From Polyangia bacterium (GTDB lineage Bacteria; Myxococcota_A; Polyangia; Nannocystales; Nannocystaceae): DNA of 64,000 nucleotides. Within the stretch, counting starts at the first letter, position 1. Each line of letters begins with the position of its first letter. Of this stretch, positions 1 through 10,223 are shown piece by piece. Below the pieces are notes generated by a model. The model searched no databases, was not told the origin of the DNA, and saw only the letters and a program-made list of their open reading frames with translations. The stretch is from contig JAUIKS010000027.1 of NCBI GenBank assembly GCA_030430565.1, positions 102,577 through 166,576 of the forward strand. Reading direction: 5' to 3'. The position numbers and the translations under genes are program-made.

Positions 1-408
1 AGTCACCGCGCGCGACAGGCTCGCGGCGCGCGCGTGCTCGACCCCGGCGTGCACCACGTGCAGGTGCTCTACTACGATCAGCGCGGGCCGGCGCAGGTGC
101 ATCTCACCGCGACCGTTGACGGCGGCGCGATCGGGCCGCTGCCTCCCGCGCTCCTGTGGGACCCGGGCGCGTCGTTTGACCCCGAGGACCCCTGCGCGCG
201 CGTGCGAGCGGCGCGCTCCGGCGCGCCTCCGTCCCCAGCGCCGTCGCGCGCGCGCGCTACCGAACCCGCCGCCGCTGGGGCATCTTCTACACCTGCACCT
301 TCCTCTACACCTTCTTCTGCACCTTCCTCTACACCTTCCTCTACACGTGCATCGACACGCCCCGGGTCCGCAGGCGCGGCTCGAGACAACAGACAGAGAC
401 AGCCATGA
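1..408 (+). CDS. 3' end of a secreted PA14-like domain protein (partial)
   Basis: The frame is open from the first base, so the gene begins upstream of the window. The first part reads like the end of a PA14 carbohydrate-binding beta-barrel: a GVHHVQVLYYDQRGPA-type strand, then VHLTATVDG and ALLWDP. After a last Cys comes a low-complexity tail rich in Ser, Thr, Pro and Ala, encoded by imperfect repeats of tctacaccttc at about 282-350, which looks like a wall- or surface-spanning linker. The stop codon overlaps the next start as ATGA at 405-408, so the gene is probably co-translated with the UDP-glucose dehydrogenase. PA14 assignment is from pattern only; the N-terminal part is not visible. 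Confidence 0.5.
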   Translation, partial: SHRARQARGARVLDPGVHHVQVLYYDQRGPAQVHLTATVDGGAIGPLPPALLWDPGASFDPEDPCARVRAARSGAPPSPAPSRARATEPAAAGASSTPAPSSTPSSAPSSTPSSTRASTRPGSAGAARDNRQRQP

Positions 409-1715
409 AAGTAAGCGTTATCGGAACGGGATACGTCGGCCTCGTCGCCGCCGCTGGCTTCGCGGACCACGGCAACGACGTGCTGTGCGCCGATATCAAC
501 GGGGACAAGATCGCGGCGCTGCGGCGCGGCGAGATCCCGATCTACGAGCCGGGCCTCGACGCGCTCGTCGAGCGCAACGTCGCGGCCAAGCGGCTGCGCT
601 TCACCACGAGCAACGCCGAGGCCGCCCGCCACGGCGCGGTGATCGTGCTCGCGGTGGGCACGCCGACCCGCGACCACGGCGGCGGAGCTGACCTCTCGTA
701 CATGTTCTCGGCCGCGACCGAGGTCGCCACGCACCTCGACCACCCGGCGATCGTCGTCAACAAGAGCACGGTCCCCGTCGGCACCGCCGAGCGCGTCGCG
801 CGGCTGATGAGGGAGCAGACCTCGCAGCCCGTGACGGTCGCCTCCAACCCCGAGTTCCTCAAGGAGGGCTCGGCGGTCAGCGACTTCATGAAGCCCGATC
901 GCGTGATCATCGGGACCACCGACGAGGCCGCGCGCAGGACCCTCGAGCGGCTCTATCAGCCGTTTTGCCGGACCAACGATCGCATGCTGTTCATGGACGC
1001 GCGCTCGGCCGAGCTGACGAAGTACGCGTGCAACGCCTACCTCGCGGCGCGGATCTCCTTTATCAACGACATCGCGAACCTGAGCGACGCGGTCGGGGCC
1101 GACGTCGAGCGGGTGCGCCGGGGCATGGGCTCGGACCCGCGGATCGGCAACAAGTTCCTGTACCCCGGCGTCGGCTACGGCGGCTCGTGCTTCCCCAAAG
1201 ACACGCGCGCGCTGCTCAACACGGCCCGCGAGTACGGCATGACCCTCGAGATCGTCGCCAGCGCCGAGCGCATCAACGAGGTCCAGAAGCTCGTGATGGT
1301 CCGCAAGGTCCGCGAGCACTTTAAGGGCGACCTGGTCGGGAAGCGCTTCGCGATCTGGGGGCTCTCGTTTAAGCCGAACACCGACGACATCCGCGAGGCG
1401 CCGGCGCTGCGGGTGGCCGCGGCGCTGCTGGCCGAGGGCGCGCACCTGCGCCTGCACGACCCGATCGCGGGGCCGAACTTCGTGGCGGCGCTGAAGGACA
1501 AGACCGGGGGCGCGACGCTCTTCGACGACCCGTACGAGGCCGCCGAGGGCGCCGACGGGCTGCTGCTGGTCACGGAGTGGCGACAGTTTCGGAGCCCGGA
1601 CTTCGAGCGCCTCAAGCAGCAGCTGCGCACCCCCGTGCTCTTCGACGGGCGCAACCAGTGGGACCGCGCGCACCTCGAGTCGCTCGGCTTCGCCTACCAC
1701 GGGATCGGCCGCTAG
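405..1715 (+). CDS. ugd: UDP-glucose 6-dehydrogenase
   Basis: Oxidises UDP-glucose to UDP-glucuronate with two NAD+, a cytoplasmic step in making exopolysaccharide, capsule or lipid A sugars. The 436 residues match the usual family length. A Rossmann fold starts at residue 1 with GTGYVG (7-12). The substrate motifs KSTVPVGT (120-127) and NPEFLKEG (148-155) follow, and the catalytic Cys is C262 in GYGGSCFPKD. The C-terminal UDP-binding domain contains WGLSFKPNTDDIREAP. The start overlaps the stop of the upstream gene (ATGA), which supports both the start and co-transcription. Next gene begins 30 bp downstream on the same strand. Confidence 0.96.
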   Translation: MKVSVIGTGYVGLVAAAGFADHGNDVLCADINGDKIAALRRGEIPIYEPGLDALVERNVAAKRLRFTTSNAEAARHGAVIVLAVGTPTRDHGGGADLSYMFSAATEVATHLDHPAIVVNKSTVPVGTAERVARLMREQTSQPVTVASNPEFLKEGSAVSDFMKPDRVIIGTTDEAARRTLERLYQPFCRTNDRMLFMDARSAELTKYACNAYLAARISFINDIANLSDAVGADVERVRRGMGSDPRIGNKFLYPGVGYGGSCFPKDTRALLNTAREYGMTLEIVASAERINEVQKLVMVRKVREHFKGDLVGKRFAIWGLSFKPNTDDIREAPALRVAAALLAEGAHLRLHDPIAGPNFVAALKDKTGGATLFDDPYEAAEGADGLLLVTEWRQFRSPDFERLKQQLRTPVLFDGRNQWDRAHLESLGFAYHGIGR

Positions 1716-1745
1716 CGGTCCGCCAAGGAAGGCGAAGCCGGGCCC

Positions 1746-2600
1746 ATGCACATCGAACGAGTCCCGGAGGGGGCGCCGAAGCTCCCGCCGCCGAGCGATC
1801 CGCCGCTGCGCTTCGTCGAGGCCGCCGGCGCGCGCTACTCCTACACGGTCGAGGGCCCCTCGGACGCGCCGCCGATCATCCTCGTGCACGGGATCCCGGG
1901 CGAGGCGCGGGACTTTCGCTACCTCGCGCCGCTGCTGGCCGCGCGCCTGCGGGTGTTTCGTTTCGAACTCCCGGGCTTCGGCGGCAACCTGGCCGCGCGG
2001 CTCCCGTCACCGTGGCCGCGCGCGCGCGCCGAGGCGGTGATCAACTTCGCCGACGCCCTCGGGCTCGATCACTTCGCGCTGCTCGGGCACTCGATGGGCG
2101 GCCGCACGGCGATCGAGGTCGCGGGCTCTTGGCCCGGGCGGGTTCGACAGCTCGTGCTGCTCGCGAGCGCCGGCACGCGCCGGCACAGAAACCTCGCGCC
2201 GCCCGTGCTCCTGCACGCCTACGCGCGGCTGGCCCGCGTGCCAGGTCTGCGCCGACCGATGATCGGCCTGATCCGCGCGGCCTACCGCCGGTTCCGCTTC
2301 ATGGCCGCGGTCGAGCGCCCCGACGAGGAGCTGGCGTGGCAGTTCGAGCTGGTCCGGACCATCGACCTCGCGGGCGCGCGCCGAGCGGTGGCGAGGATCC
2401 GCTGCCCCGCGCTGGTGTCGATCGCCGAGGACGACCCGATGATCGAGCGCGCGATCGCGGATGAGCTCGCGGACGCGATCCCCGGCGCGCGCCTCCTGGT
2501 GTTTGAGTCAGGTAAGCACAACATCCAGAAGTCGCGCGCGCCCGAGCTCGCGGACGCGATCCTCGAGCTGATCGCCGAGCGCGCGCCGGACGAGGGCTGA
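1746..2600 (+). CDS. alpha/beta-fold hydrolase
   Basis: A 284-residue alpha/beta hydrolase without a signal peptide, so probably cytoplasmic. The oxyanion-hole HG lies in ILVHGIPG (about 45-52), the nucleophile elbow is GHSMGG (114-119) with Ser116, the likely acid is in the SIAEDDP stretch and the catalytic His in SGKHN near residue 263. This is the usual core plus a small cap domain (about 145-205). The substrate cannot be told from sequence. It follows ugd by 30 bp and is probably in the same operon; a strong hairpin follows its stop codon. Confidence 0.85.
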   Translation: MHIERVPEGAPKLPPPSDPPLRFVEAAGARYSYTVEGPSDAPPIILVHGIPGEARDFRYLAPLLAARLRVFRFELPGFGGNLAARLPSPWPRARAEAVINFADALGLDHFALLGHSMGGRTAIEVAGSWPGRVRQLVLLASAGTRRHRNLAPPVLLHAYARLARVPGLRRPMIGLIRAAYRRFRFMAAVERPDEELAWQFELVRTIDLAGARRAVARIRCPALVSIAEDDPMIERAIADELADAIPGARLLVFESGKHNIQKSRAPELADAILELIAERAPDEG

Positions 2601-2620
2601 GCGCGGGAGTTCGAAAAGAC

Positions 2621-2653
2621 AGACGCCGCCCTGGAGGATCCAGGACGGCGTCT
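2621..2653. terminator. Hairpin between convergent genes, likely shared terminator
   Basis: Stem AGACGCCGCCCTGG pairs with CCAGGACGGCGTCT with one mismatch in 14 and a 5-base loop. On the minus strand the hairpin is followed by TCTTTTC, so it best fits a terminator for the small lipoprotein gene at 2752-3042. It may also stop transcription from the hydrolase, although the plus side lacks a T tract. Confidence 0.7.
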
Positions 2654-2751
2654 GAAGGGTGGAGGGGTGGGACAGGAATTGTCTAGCTGCGGGCTCCTTT
2701 GGTTGGTTCGCGGTCGGGTGGAGGGGTCGGGGGTCGGCTGAACGGGGAGGA

Positions 2752-3042
2752 TTAGGAGGTGACGCGGGGGGTCGCCGGGACGCTCGGGCGCGGGTCGTTG
2801 GTCAGGCCGCCGATCCCGTGGTCCCTGGCCGGGGTGCTCGCCGAGGTGGGCTTGTTGGTGCCCGTGAGGGTCTGCGGGCCGGTCGGGGGATTCGGCCGCG
2901 AGGGGCCGGCCGGGTTGCTGTCGAGCGACGTGGGACCGGCGGGGACGCCGGCGTTGTTCATCAGGGTCTGGGCGTCGCAGGCGGCGGTGGAGAGCGCGGT
3001 GACGAGCAGGAGGGCGAGGCGAGCGATGTTGGAGGTGGTCAT
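2752..3042 (-). CDS. small predicted lipoprotein
   Basis: A 96-residue protein starting MTTSNIARLALLLVT, with a signal peptide and a lipobox-like STAAC near residue 22. The mature part is rich in Pro, Thr, Asn and Gly with no recognisable fold, so it is probably a disordered, membrane-anchored peptide. A longer reading starting at 3273 exists but would bury the signal peptide, so the ATG at 3042 is preferred. The coding strand just upstream of the ATG is a long pyrimidine tract with no clear Shine-Dalgarno site. A strong hairpin terminator lies about 100 bp beyond the stop. Confidence 0.55.
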   Translation of the reverse strand: MTTSNIARLALLLVTALSTAACDAQTLMNNAGVPAGPTSLDSNPAGPSRPNPPTGPQTLTGTNKPTSASTPARDHGIGGLTNDPRPSVPATPRVTS

Positions 3043-3435
3043 GATGGGGATTCGTTGGGGGAGGAGGTGGTAGGGGGGAGGTAGAGGGGGAGAAGAAGAA
3101 GGGGTGGGGGGTCGTGCCGGGCGTCGCCCCGACACGCTCGAATGAAAGAGCAAGACGCGGGCCAACTCGCAGCGGCCGCAGATCGCCCGTTTCCGTCCGT
3201 TTTTCGGCGCGCAGGCGCGCATGTCGAGGACAAGTGGACACGACTGTTGGTGTGCGCTGTGTCCATCTGGCAAGGACCGTGGCCGGTGACATCTCGCCCC
3301 CGTGGCGACAGCGGTAGCCGGCTGTGGGGGGCGCGCCGACGTAGGGCGGCGGGCGTCTGAACGCGCGCGCGACCCTTGAGTTCCGACGAAGCACAGGTGC
3401 TTACACCTGACGCCGCGCGGATCACTCCGACGCTC
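3043..3435. other. Intergenic region with a G-rich purine tract
   Basis: No gene is supported here. From about 3057 to 3111 the plus strand is almost purely purine, with at least four runs of four to six G, separated by A, GA and T. This could form a G-quadruplex or triplex in the leader of the small lipoprotein gene. The rest (3112-3435) is ordinary GC-rich sequence with only out-of-frame open stretches. Confidence 0.5.
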
Positions 3436-4191
3436 CTAGGCCGTGACCGAGATGACGATCGCGCTGTGGTGGTCGAGCGTCCCAGCGACGCGGGCGGCCG
3501 CGAGCAGCTCGGAGGCGAGGGCCTCGGGCTCGTGCTCGTGGGCCCGCGCGAGCCCGCGGATGGTGTCGGTGGTCGTCGGCTCGAGCGGGAACCACACGCC
3601 GTCGCTGCAGAGCACGACCAGATCGCGCGGTCGCAGGGTGAGGCGCGTGATCTCGAACTCGACCTGCTCAGCGAAGCCGAGCACCCGGGTGACCACGCGC
3701 ACGTCCTCGGGGCTGCGCGGCGCGCCCCGAGCCGCGAGCTCCGTCCACCAGGTGTGGTCGTCGAGCACACGCTGCACTCGCTGGTCGCGGGCCAGGTACG
3801 CGCGCGTCGAGCCGATCTGCGCGAGCGCGGCTTGGTCGCCCGCGACGCCGAGGACCGTCATCGAGGCGGTCGGGTGCCACGGCGCGCGACCGTCGAACCG
3901 CTGGTTGAAAAAGGCCGGGTCGTACATCGCTCGATTCGCGGCGAAGAGCGCGTCGCGCAGGCGCTCGTCCACGGTCGGCGCGGGGTCACAGAGCCAGCTT
4001 CGCCGGAGCGCGCGCAGGCCCGGCTCGACGCCGGTCGGGCGGTGCCAGCCGCCGTAGGTCGGCCCGCTCGCGTCGACGATCGCGTAGAGCCGCGCGCGCG
4101 CGTCGATGAGGACGCGGTCGTCGTTGGGCCGCGCGCCCCCTGGTCCGGCTGCGCTCGCGCCGGCGACGATCAACCGCACCTGCTCCGACAC
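3436..4191 (-). CDS. PP2C-family (PPM) protein phosphatase-like protein
   Basis: A 251-residue PPM-like domain with no membrane segment. It carries most of the family blocks in order: NDDRVL near residue 23 (metal-binding Asp), YAIVDASG (family FAVADGMGG), GSTRAYLAR (family GDSRAYL), LVVLCSDGVW and a C-terminal DHHSAIVISV (family DNITVIVV). The Asp of the GDSR block and the Asn of the DN block are changed, so activity may be reduced or altered. It probably reverses Ser/Thr phosphorylation, which fits a genome with Hanks-type kinases. It is monocistronic by spacing, with 175 bp upstream and almost 400 bp downstream. Confidence 0.75.
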   Translation of the reverse strand: MSEQVRLIVAGASAAGPGGARPNDDRVLIDARARLYAIVDASGPTYGGWHRPTGVEPGLRALRRSWLCDPAPTVDERLRDALFAANRAMYDPAFFNQRFDGRAPWHPTASMTVLGVAGDQAALAQIGSTRAYLARDQRVQRVLDDHTWWTELAARGAPRSPEDVRVVTRVLGFAEQVEFEITRLTLRPRDLVVLCSDGVWFPLEPTTTDTIRGLARAHEHEPEALASELLAAARVAGTLDHHSAIVISVTA

Positions 4192-4366
4192 GTCCCCCGC
4201 CCTTCATGGTAGCGCCGCGCGGGCGCGACGGCGCCGTCGTGTTCGCGCGCGCGGCCGCGTTTGCGTCGATTCTCGGGCCTGACATCGACATGGTTCGAAG
4301 TTTAGGTATTGGCCGCGAGCGGTCCACGGGCCGGCGGCCTCTGAGCCACGGCGGCGGCGCGGGACT

Positions 4367-5617
4367 TCAGGCGGGCGCGACCTTCAGGGCGCGCTCGCGG
4401 AGGCTTTGTACGCGCGCGTGCGCCGTCTCGATGACCTCGCGGGGGAGCCGGCCCGCGCTGACGTGCTCGCCGATGATCTCGATCGTCCGCGCCACGGCGT
4501 CGGGGCTGAAGCCGACGTTGTTGCCGACCGTCAGCATGTCGACGCCGGCCGCGAGCGCCCGCAAGAGCGCCTGCTCGTAGCTGTAGGTCCCCGTGATCGC
4601 GCCCATCTGCAGGTCGTCGCTGATGACGACGCCCGCGAAGCTGAGCTGCTCGCGCAGCACGCCGGTGATCACCGCGCGCGACAGCGTCGCCGGGACCTCC
4701 GGGTCTAGTGTCTTATTGAACAGGTGCCCGGTCATCACGGTGTCGGCGAGGCCCGCCTCGATCAGCGCGGCGAAGGGCTCGAGCTCGCGGCGCGTCCAGG
4801 TCTCGCTGACGTCGACGAAGCCGAGGTGCGAGTCGGCGCGCGAGCTGCCGTGACCGGGGAAGTGCTTGAGCGAGCACAGCACGCCGCGCGCGTGGTGGGC
4901 CTCGATGAACGCGCGGGCGTGGCGGACGACGACCTCGGGGTCGGCGGAGTAGCTGCGCTCGACCTTGCCGATGATCGGGTTGCGCGGGTTGACCATCAGG
5001 TCGACGACCGGCGCGAGGTTGAGGTTGACGCCGGCGTCGGCGAGCAGCGCGGCCGTCGTGTCGGCGCGGCGCCGCGTGTAGTCGGCCTTGTTCTTGCGCC
5101 CGAAGTGACGCGCCGACTCCGTGCGCGGGAAGCCGTACTTCGGCAGCAGGCGGTTGACGTAGCCGCCCTCTTGGTCGATCGCGATCAGCAGCGTGTCGGC
5201 GCTCGCGGCCTGCAGCTCCTCGCTCAGGGCGCGCAGCTGCGCGGGGGACTCGATGTTGCGCTTGTGGTCGCCGAGGAGGTCGTCGCGGTCGAACAGCAGC
5301 ACGGCGCCGAGCTGTCGGTCCGCGATGTCGCGGATCACGGTCGCGTCCTCGCCGGCCCGCGCGCCGCGAAAGCCGACCAGCAGGAGGCCGCCGATCATCC
5401 GGGCCAGCTCGGCGTCGTCTTTTTTCTCGAGATCCGGCTCGCGCGGGAGGTCGGGGGGCGCCGTAGGCTCCGGGGCGGTCTCGGGGGGCGGCGCGGGTTC
5501 GGGGGGCGGCTGCGGCCCGCGGCAGCCGGCTATCGCCAGCGCGCCGGCGCCCGTGAGGGTCCGCGTCATGAACTCGCGGCGCCCGTGGTCGCGGGCAAGT
5601 TCGTTTGAGCCGGTCAT
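4367..5617 (-). CDS. GH3 beta-N-acetylglucosaminidase (NagZ-like) lipoprotein
   Basis: A glycoside hydrolase family 3 enzyme expected to cut beta-linked N-acetylglucosamine from peptidoglycan fragments. The 416 residues begin with a Tat-like signal (GRREFMTRTL) and a lipobox AIAGC (C32), then a Pro/Glu linker (about 33-60). The GH3 domain shows IDQEGG (147-152), the NagZ signature KHFPGHG (251-257) with the catalytic D-S-H triad at 262-264, and the nucleophile-containing SDDLQMGA (333-340). It is therefore an exported, membrane-anchored version rather than the cytoplasmic proteobacterial NagZ. It starts 19 bp after the sigma-54 activator gene and is probably the last gene of that operon. Confidence 0.88.
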   Translation of the reverse strand: MTGSNELARDHGRREFMTRTLTGAGALAIAGCRGPQPPPEPAPPPETAPEPTAPPDLPREPDLEKKDDAELARMIGGLLLVGFRGARAGEDATVIRDIADRQLGAVLLFDRDDLLGDHKRNIESPAQLRALSEELQAASADTLLIAIDQEGGYVNRLLPKYGFPRTESARHFGRKNKADYTRRRADTTAALLADAGVNLNLAPVVDLMVNPRNPIIGKVERSYSADPEVVVRHARAFIEAHHARGVLCSLKHFPGHGSSRADSHLGFVDVSETWTRRELEPFAALIEAGLADTVMTGHLFNKTLDPEVPATLSRAVITGVLREQLSFAGVVISDDLQMGAITGTYSYEQALLRALAAGVDMLTVGNNVGFSPDAVARTIEIIGEHVSAGRLPREVIETAHARVQSLRERALKVAPA

Positions 5618-5636
5618 CGCCGGGGCGACTATACGC

Positions 5637-7022
<1,386 letters not shown>

Positions 7023-7045
7023 GGGTTCGCGCCGGATCGTATCAC

Positions 7046-8413
7046 TCAGGCCGGGATCACCACGCGGAACACCGCGCCGCCCTCCGGGTGGTTCTCGGCC
7101 GTGATGATGCCGTCGTGCAGCTCGACCACCCGACGCGCGACCGCCAGCCCGAGGCCGGTGCCCTGCGCGCGCGTGGTCTTGAACGGCTCGAAGATCGTCG
7201 CCAGCTGCTCGGGCGGCACGCCCTCGCCGTAGTCGCGGACCTCGACGACCAGGCTCTCGCCGCGCGCGCGGATCGTGACGCGGGGCGGCTTGTCCGGCGG
7301 CGACGCCTGGACCGCGTTCTTCAGCAGGTTGGTGAGGACTTGGTGAAAGCGCAGCGGGTCGAGCGACCAGCGCTCGGGCGCGGCGTCGCGGTCGATCGCG
7401 ATCGCGGGCGCGTCGGGGCCGCCCGCGCTCGACATCACCGCGTCCGCGACCAGCTCCGCCGGCGAGACGTCGGCGCGCGTGATCTCGCCGGAGCGGGCGA
7501 AGTCGAGGAGCGCGGTCGTCAGCCGCTGCAGGCGCACCGCCTCGTGGACGATCCGCCCGGCCTTGCGCTGGGCGAGCTGGTTCTCCTCGAGCACCTCTTC
7601 AAGCAGCTGCGCGTGGCCCTTGAGCGAGGTCAGCGGGTTGCGCAGCTCGTGGGCGAGGACCGCCGACATCTCGCCGAGCGCGGCGAGGTGCTGCTGACGC
7701 GCGAGCGCGGCGGCGGTCCGATCGGCGTGGCTCCACATCCGCAGCAGCACGCCCGCGATCAGCACGAGGACCAGCGCGGAGGTCAAGCCGACGACGAGGT
7801 TCCGCTGCGCGCGGGCGCGGAGCTGGGCGGCGAGCATCGGTTCGAATTCAATGACCGGGTAGGGCAGGGCGCCCGGCGGCGGAGGTCCGAGCGCGCCGGG
7901 CGGGGGCGGCGCTCCGAGCGGAGGAGCTTTTCCAAAAGGCGCCTTTGCGAACGGAGGGGGAGCCTTCCCGGGCGGAGGCGCTTTGCCGTGGGGCGGAGGC
8001 GGCCCCGGAGGTGGTCCTCCCGTGAGGCGTACTCGGTCGCCGACGCGCTTCGGCATGTTCGGCGGATCCCGCTCCACGGTGTTCGCGTCGATCGTGACGA
8101 GCGGCTCGCCAGCTGCGGCGATCACCCCGTGACCGGGGACGACGAACGCGGCGTAGCGCAGGCCGTGGACCGACTGGGCGTCGAGCAGGCGCTGGAGCTC
8201 GTGGGCGCTCGGCGGACCGCGCCCGGGCGGCAGCATCTGGCGCCACGCGGTCAAGAAGGCGTCGCCCTGTCCGCGCTCGATGGTCTTCGAGAGCGCGCGG
8301 GCGCCCGTGTAGTTCGCGATCGAGACCCCGACCAGCGCGGCGCCCAGCAGCAGCATGACGGCGAACAGCGCCCAGCGCAGCGAGACTCGATAGCTCGGGT
8401 GCGGCTCGATCAC
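7046..8413 (-). CDS. membrane sensor histidine kinase (ZraS-like)
   Basis: A 455-residue kinase with TM1 at about 12-33, a periplasmic sensor region of about 170 residues, and TM2 at about 205-225. The phospho-acceptor is His255 in LAHELRNPLTSLKGH. The ATP-binding boxes are HQVLTNLLKNAVQ (N box), VRDYGEGVPPEQ (G1) and GTGLGLAVARRVVE (G2). The second half of the sensor region (about 132-185) is an unusual Pro/Gly/Ala/Lys tract with PPPGKAPPP-type repeats, which could be an extended wall-spanning segment. It lies between the ZraP-like gene and the sigma-54 activator (22 and 23 bp gaps), so it most likely phosphorylates that regulator. Confidence 0.93.
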   Translation of the reverse strand: MIEPHPSYRVSLRWALFAVMLLLGAALVGVSIANYTGARALSKTIERGQGDAFLTAWRQMLPPGRGPPSAHELQRLLDAQSVHGLRYAAFVVPGHGVIAAAGEPLVTIDANTVERDPPNMPKRVGDRVRLTGGPPPGPPPPHGKAPPPGKAPPPFAKAPFGKAPPLGAPPPPGALGPPPPGALPYPVIEFEPMLAAQLRARAQRNLVVGLTSALVLVLIAGVLLRMWSHADRTAAALARQQHLAALGEMSAVLAHELRNPLTSLKGHAQLLEEVLEENQLAQRKAGRIVHEAVRLQRLTTALLDFARSGEITRADVSPAELVADAVMSSAGGPDAPAIAIDRDAAPERWSLDPLRFHQVLTNLLKNAVQASPPDKPPRVTIRARGESLVVEVRDYGEGVPPEQLATIFEPFKTTRAQGTGLGLAVARRVVELHDGIITAENHPEGGAVFRVVIPA

Positions 8414-8435
8414 GACGGGTACCGTATCACTCGCG

Positions 8436-9257
8436 TCACTCGGTGGCGTCCGGGCGAGGTGGCGGCGGCTCGTGATGGCGCCCGTGATGGGGCGGCGGCG
8501 GAGGCCCGGCGAACATCGGCGCGAGCGCGTCCCACTGCGCCGTTGTCAGCAGGCTGCGGAGCTCGACGAGGAGCTCGAGCTCGCGGACGCGCAGCTGTTT
8601 CACGCTCGTCTCCAGCAGGGCGCCCTGCCGGATCACGCGCGCGTCTCGCTCGTCGAGGCCCGCGAGCGCGAGGTAGGCGTCGCGGTCTGTGTCGACGCGC
8701 GCGTGCAGGGAGCTCAGCGCGCGCGCGTGGTGCTTGAAGACATCGACGATCGCGTCGGCGGTCAGCGCGTCGACACCCAGCGCGCGCGCGTGGTGGGCGA
8801 GCGCGTCGCTCGGCGGGGGCGGCGGTGCAGGTGGCCGATGGGACAGGAGCCCGGCGCGCTGCTCGGGGCGGAGCAGGCCGTGGATCTGACGCGCCAGCTC
8901 GAGCTCCGCGCGGCGCAGCTCGAGCTCGGCCGCGGCCGCGTCCGCGAGCGCCTGGGTGTTCGTCGACGTCCCGCTCGTCAACGAGCGAAGGTAGGCCTCC
9001 GTGGCCTGGCGGCGCAGCCCGTGGAGTCTTTCAAGCGTCGGGCGGCGCGCCTGCGCGAGCTGGCGCGCGGCGGCGCGGGTGGCCTCGTCGATCGTCAGCA
9101 CGCCGCGCGCGTGCATGTGCTCGAGCACGACGTGCGGAGGCGGCGGCGCGAAGCCAGGGCCGCCAGGAGGAGGGCCGGGCGGAGGGGCGCCAGGGGAGAG
9201 CATGAGCAGCGAGGACAGCAGGGTCGCGGACAGGGGGAGCAGGGTGTTGGTCGGCAT
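8436..9257 (-). CDS. ZraP/Spy/CpxP-like periplasmic helical protein, duplicated
   Basis: A 273-residue exported protein with an N-terminal signal peptide (about 1-24) and a Pro/Gly-rich stretch. Two consecutive all-helical modules follow (about 45-145 and 155-250), each ending with the LTxxQ-like element of Spy/CpxP/ZraP proteins: LLRPEQRAGLL and LLTTAQWDAL. The C-terminus is His/Pro-rich (PPPHHGRHHEPPPP), a plausible metal site. ZraP-family proteins are periplasmic chaperones that tune the partner kinase and bind zinc. Its position before a ZraS-like kinase and ZraR-like regulator supports that role. The fused duplication is larger than the usual family length of about 140 residues. Confidence 0.7.
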   Translation of the reverse strand: MPTNTLLPLSATLLSSLLMLSPGAPPPGPPPGGPGFAPPPPHVVLEHMHARGVLTIDEATRAAARQLAQARRPTLERLHGLRRQATEAYLRSLTSGTSTNTQALADAAAAELELRRAELELARQIHGLLRPEQRAGLLSHRPPAPPPPPSDALAHHARALGVDALTADAIVDVFKHHARALSSLHARVDTDRDAYLALAGLDERDARVIRQGALLETSVKQLRVRELELLVELRSLLTTAQWDALAPMFAGPPPPPHHGRHHEPPPPRPDATE

Positions 9258-9281
9258 GGTTTGTTCCGGGGGAGGCGCGGG

Positions 9282-10193
9282 TCAGGACGCGCTCGGGAGC
9301 GGGGCGTCCGGCTCGAGCGGCTCGAGGGAGATCGAGAGCTGCGCGTGGGAGACGACGTTCTCGATGACGCGGCGCGCGTGGGCGTCGTCGCTGTCGTTCG
9401 CGAAGTCGACGCCGTCGAGCAGGGTGTCGCGCTGGCGCTCCAACACCACGGTGGCGCGCAGCGGCGTGTCGAGCTCGAGCTCGAGCTCGTCGTCCAGCGC
9501 GAGGTTGGGCGTCAGCTCGTAGAGCGCGCCGAAGGGGGCGCCCGTCGAGATCGAGAAGTCGACCGCGTCGCCCGGGCCCTGATCCCCTGGGGCGAGGTAG
9601 TGACCCTCGAGCCACACGCTGAGGCCCTCGAGCGCGGGCTCGTGCTCCGCCGGCATCCCCTCGGTCTCGGCGTCGCCGCGCGCGACCAAGTAGTGCACGT
9701 GGCAGTAGCGCGCGGCCGGGAACGCGCGGGAGTCAAACGCGCCCGCGCCCGCCGGCGCGAGCGCCTCCATGAAGGGCACCCGCGTCTCGCTCAGGTTGAT
9801 CGACTCGCCGTGCCCGCGAGCGTCGAGGCACTCGACCAGCGCCGCGCTGTAGTTGACGAGGTAGCCGCGCTCGACGGTGATCGTGTAGCCGAGGTCGTTG
9901 GTCGTGGTCCACGGACCCTCGGGCTCGAGGTGTTGATCCCAGCGAGTCTGGTAGTGCACCTGCGCGATCACGGCGCCGTCGCGCGCGGTCGCCTCGGGGG
10001 CGCGCACCTGCGCCGGCGCGTCGGCGGTGTCGTCCGTGATCGCGTCGGTGCCGGCGGTCGCCGTGGGCCCGTCGCTGTCATCCTCGACGCAGCCCGCGAG
10101 CGCGAGCGCGAGCTCGCCGAGCACGACCCATCGACAAACCGGACGCAGCGAGAAACGTCGCGGCGCGCGGCTCTCTCGTCCTCGTCGAGTCAT
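9282..10193 (-). CDS. predicted lipoprotein, first gene of the ZraPSR-like operon
   Basis: An exported protein of about 303 residues with an Arg-rich N-terminus, a hydrophobic core and lipobox ALAGC, then an Asp/Thr-rich linker. The mature domain is acidic and beta-rich, with two Cys outside the lipobox (VECLD and RYCHVHY) and the motif CHVHY that could bind metal. No family is recognised. The ATG at 10193 is chosen over one at 10205 because the sigma-54 promoter would start transcription near 10197. That makes the message nearly leaderless, which is unusual. It sits 24 bp upstream of the ZraP-like gene, so it is probably the first gene of the five-gene operon. Confidence 0.65.
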   Translation of the reverse strand: MTRRGRESRAPRRFSLRPVCRWVVLGELALALAGCVEDDSDGPTATAGTDAITDDTADAPAQVRAPEATARDGAVIAQVHYQTRWDQHLEPEGPWTTTNDLGYTITVERGYLVNYSAALVECLDARGHGESINLSETRVPFMEALAPAGAGAFDSRAFPAARYCHVHYLVARGDAETEGMPAEHEPALEGLSVWLEGHYLAPGDQGPGDAVDFSISTGAPFGALYELTPNLALDDELELELDTPLRATVVLERQRDTLLDGVDFANDSDDAHARRVIENVVSHAQLSISLEPLEPDAPLPSAS

Positions 10194-10207
10194 CGTCGTG
10201 AGCAATG

Positions 10208-10223
10208 TGCACGGGACGTGCCA
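10208..10223 (-). promoter_or_regulatory. sigma-54 promoter (-24/-12)
   Basis: The minus strand reads TGGCACGTCCCGTGCA. The sigma-54 consensus is TGGCACG-N4-TTGCA; only one of the fixed positions differs, and the GG and GC dinucleotides have the required spacing. It precedes the operon that encodes its own sigma-54 activator. Transcription would start about 12 bases past the GC, near 10197. Confidence 0.8.

Noticed and set aside
78..1889. 603-codon minus-strand open frame
   Set aside because: Antisense to ugd, which has all catalytic motifs; the translation is Arg/Val/Ala-rich without a domain, a GC-bias artefact.
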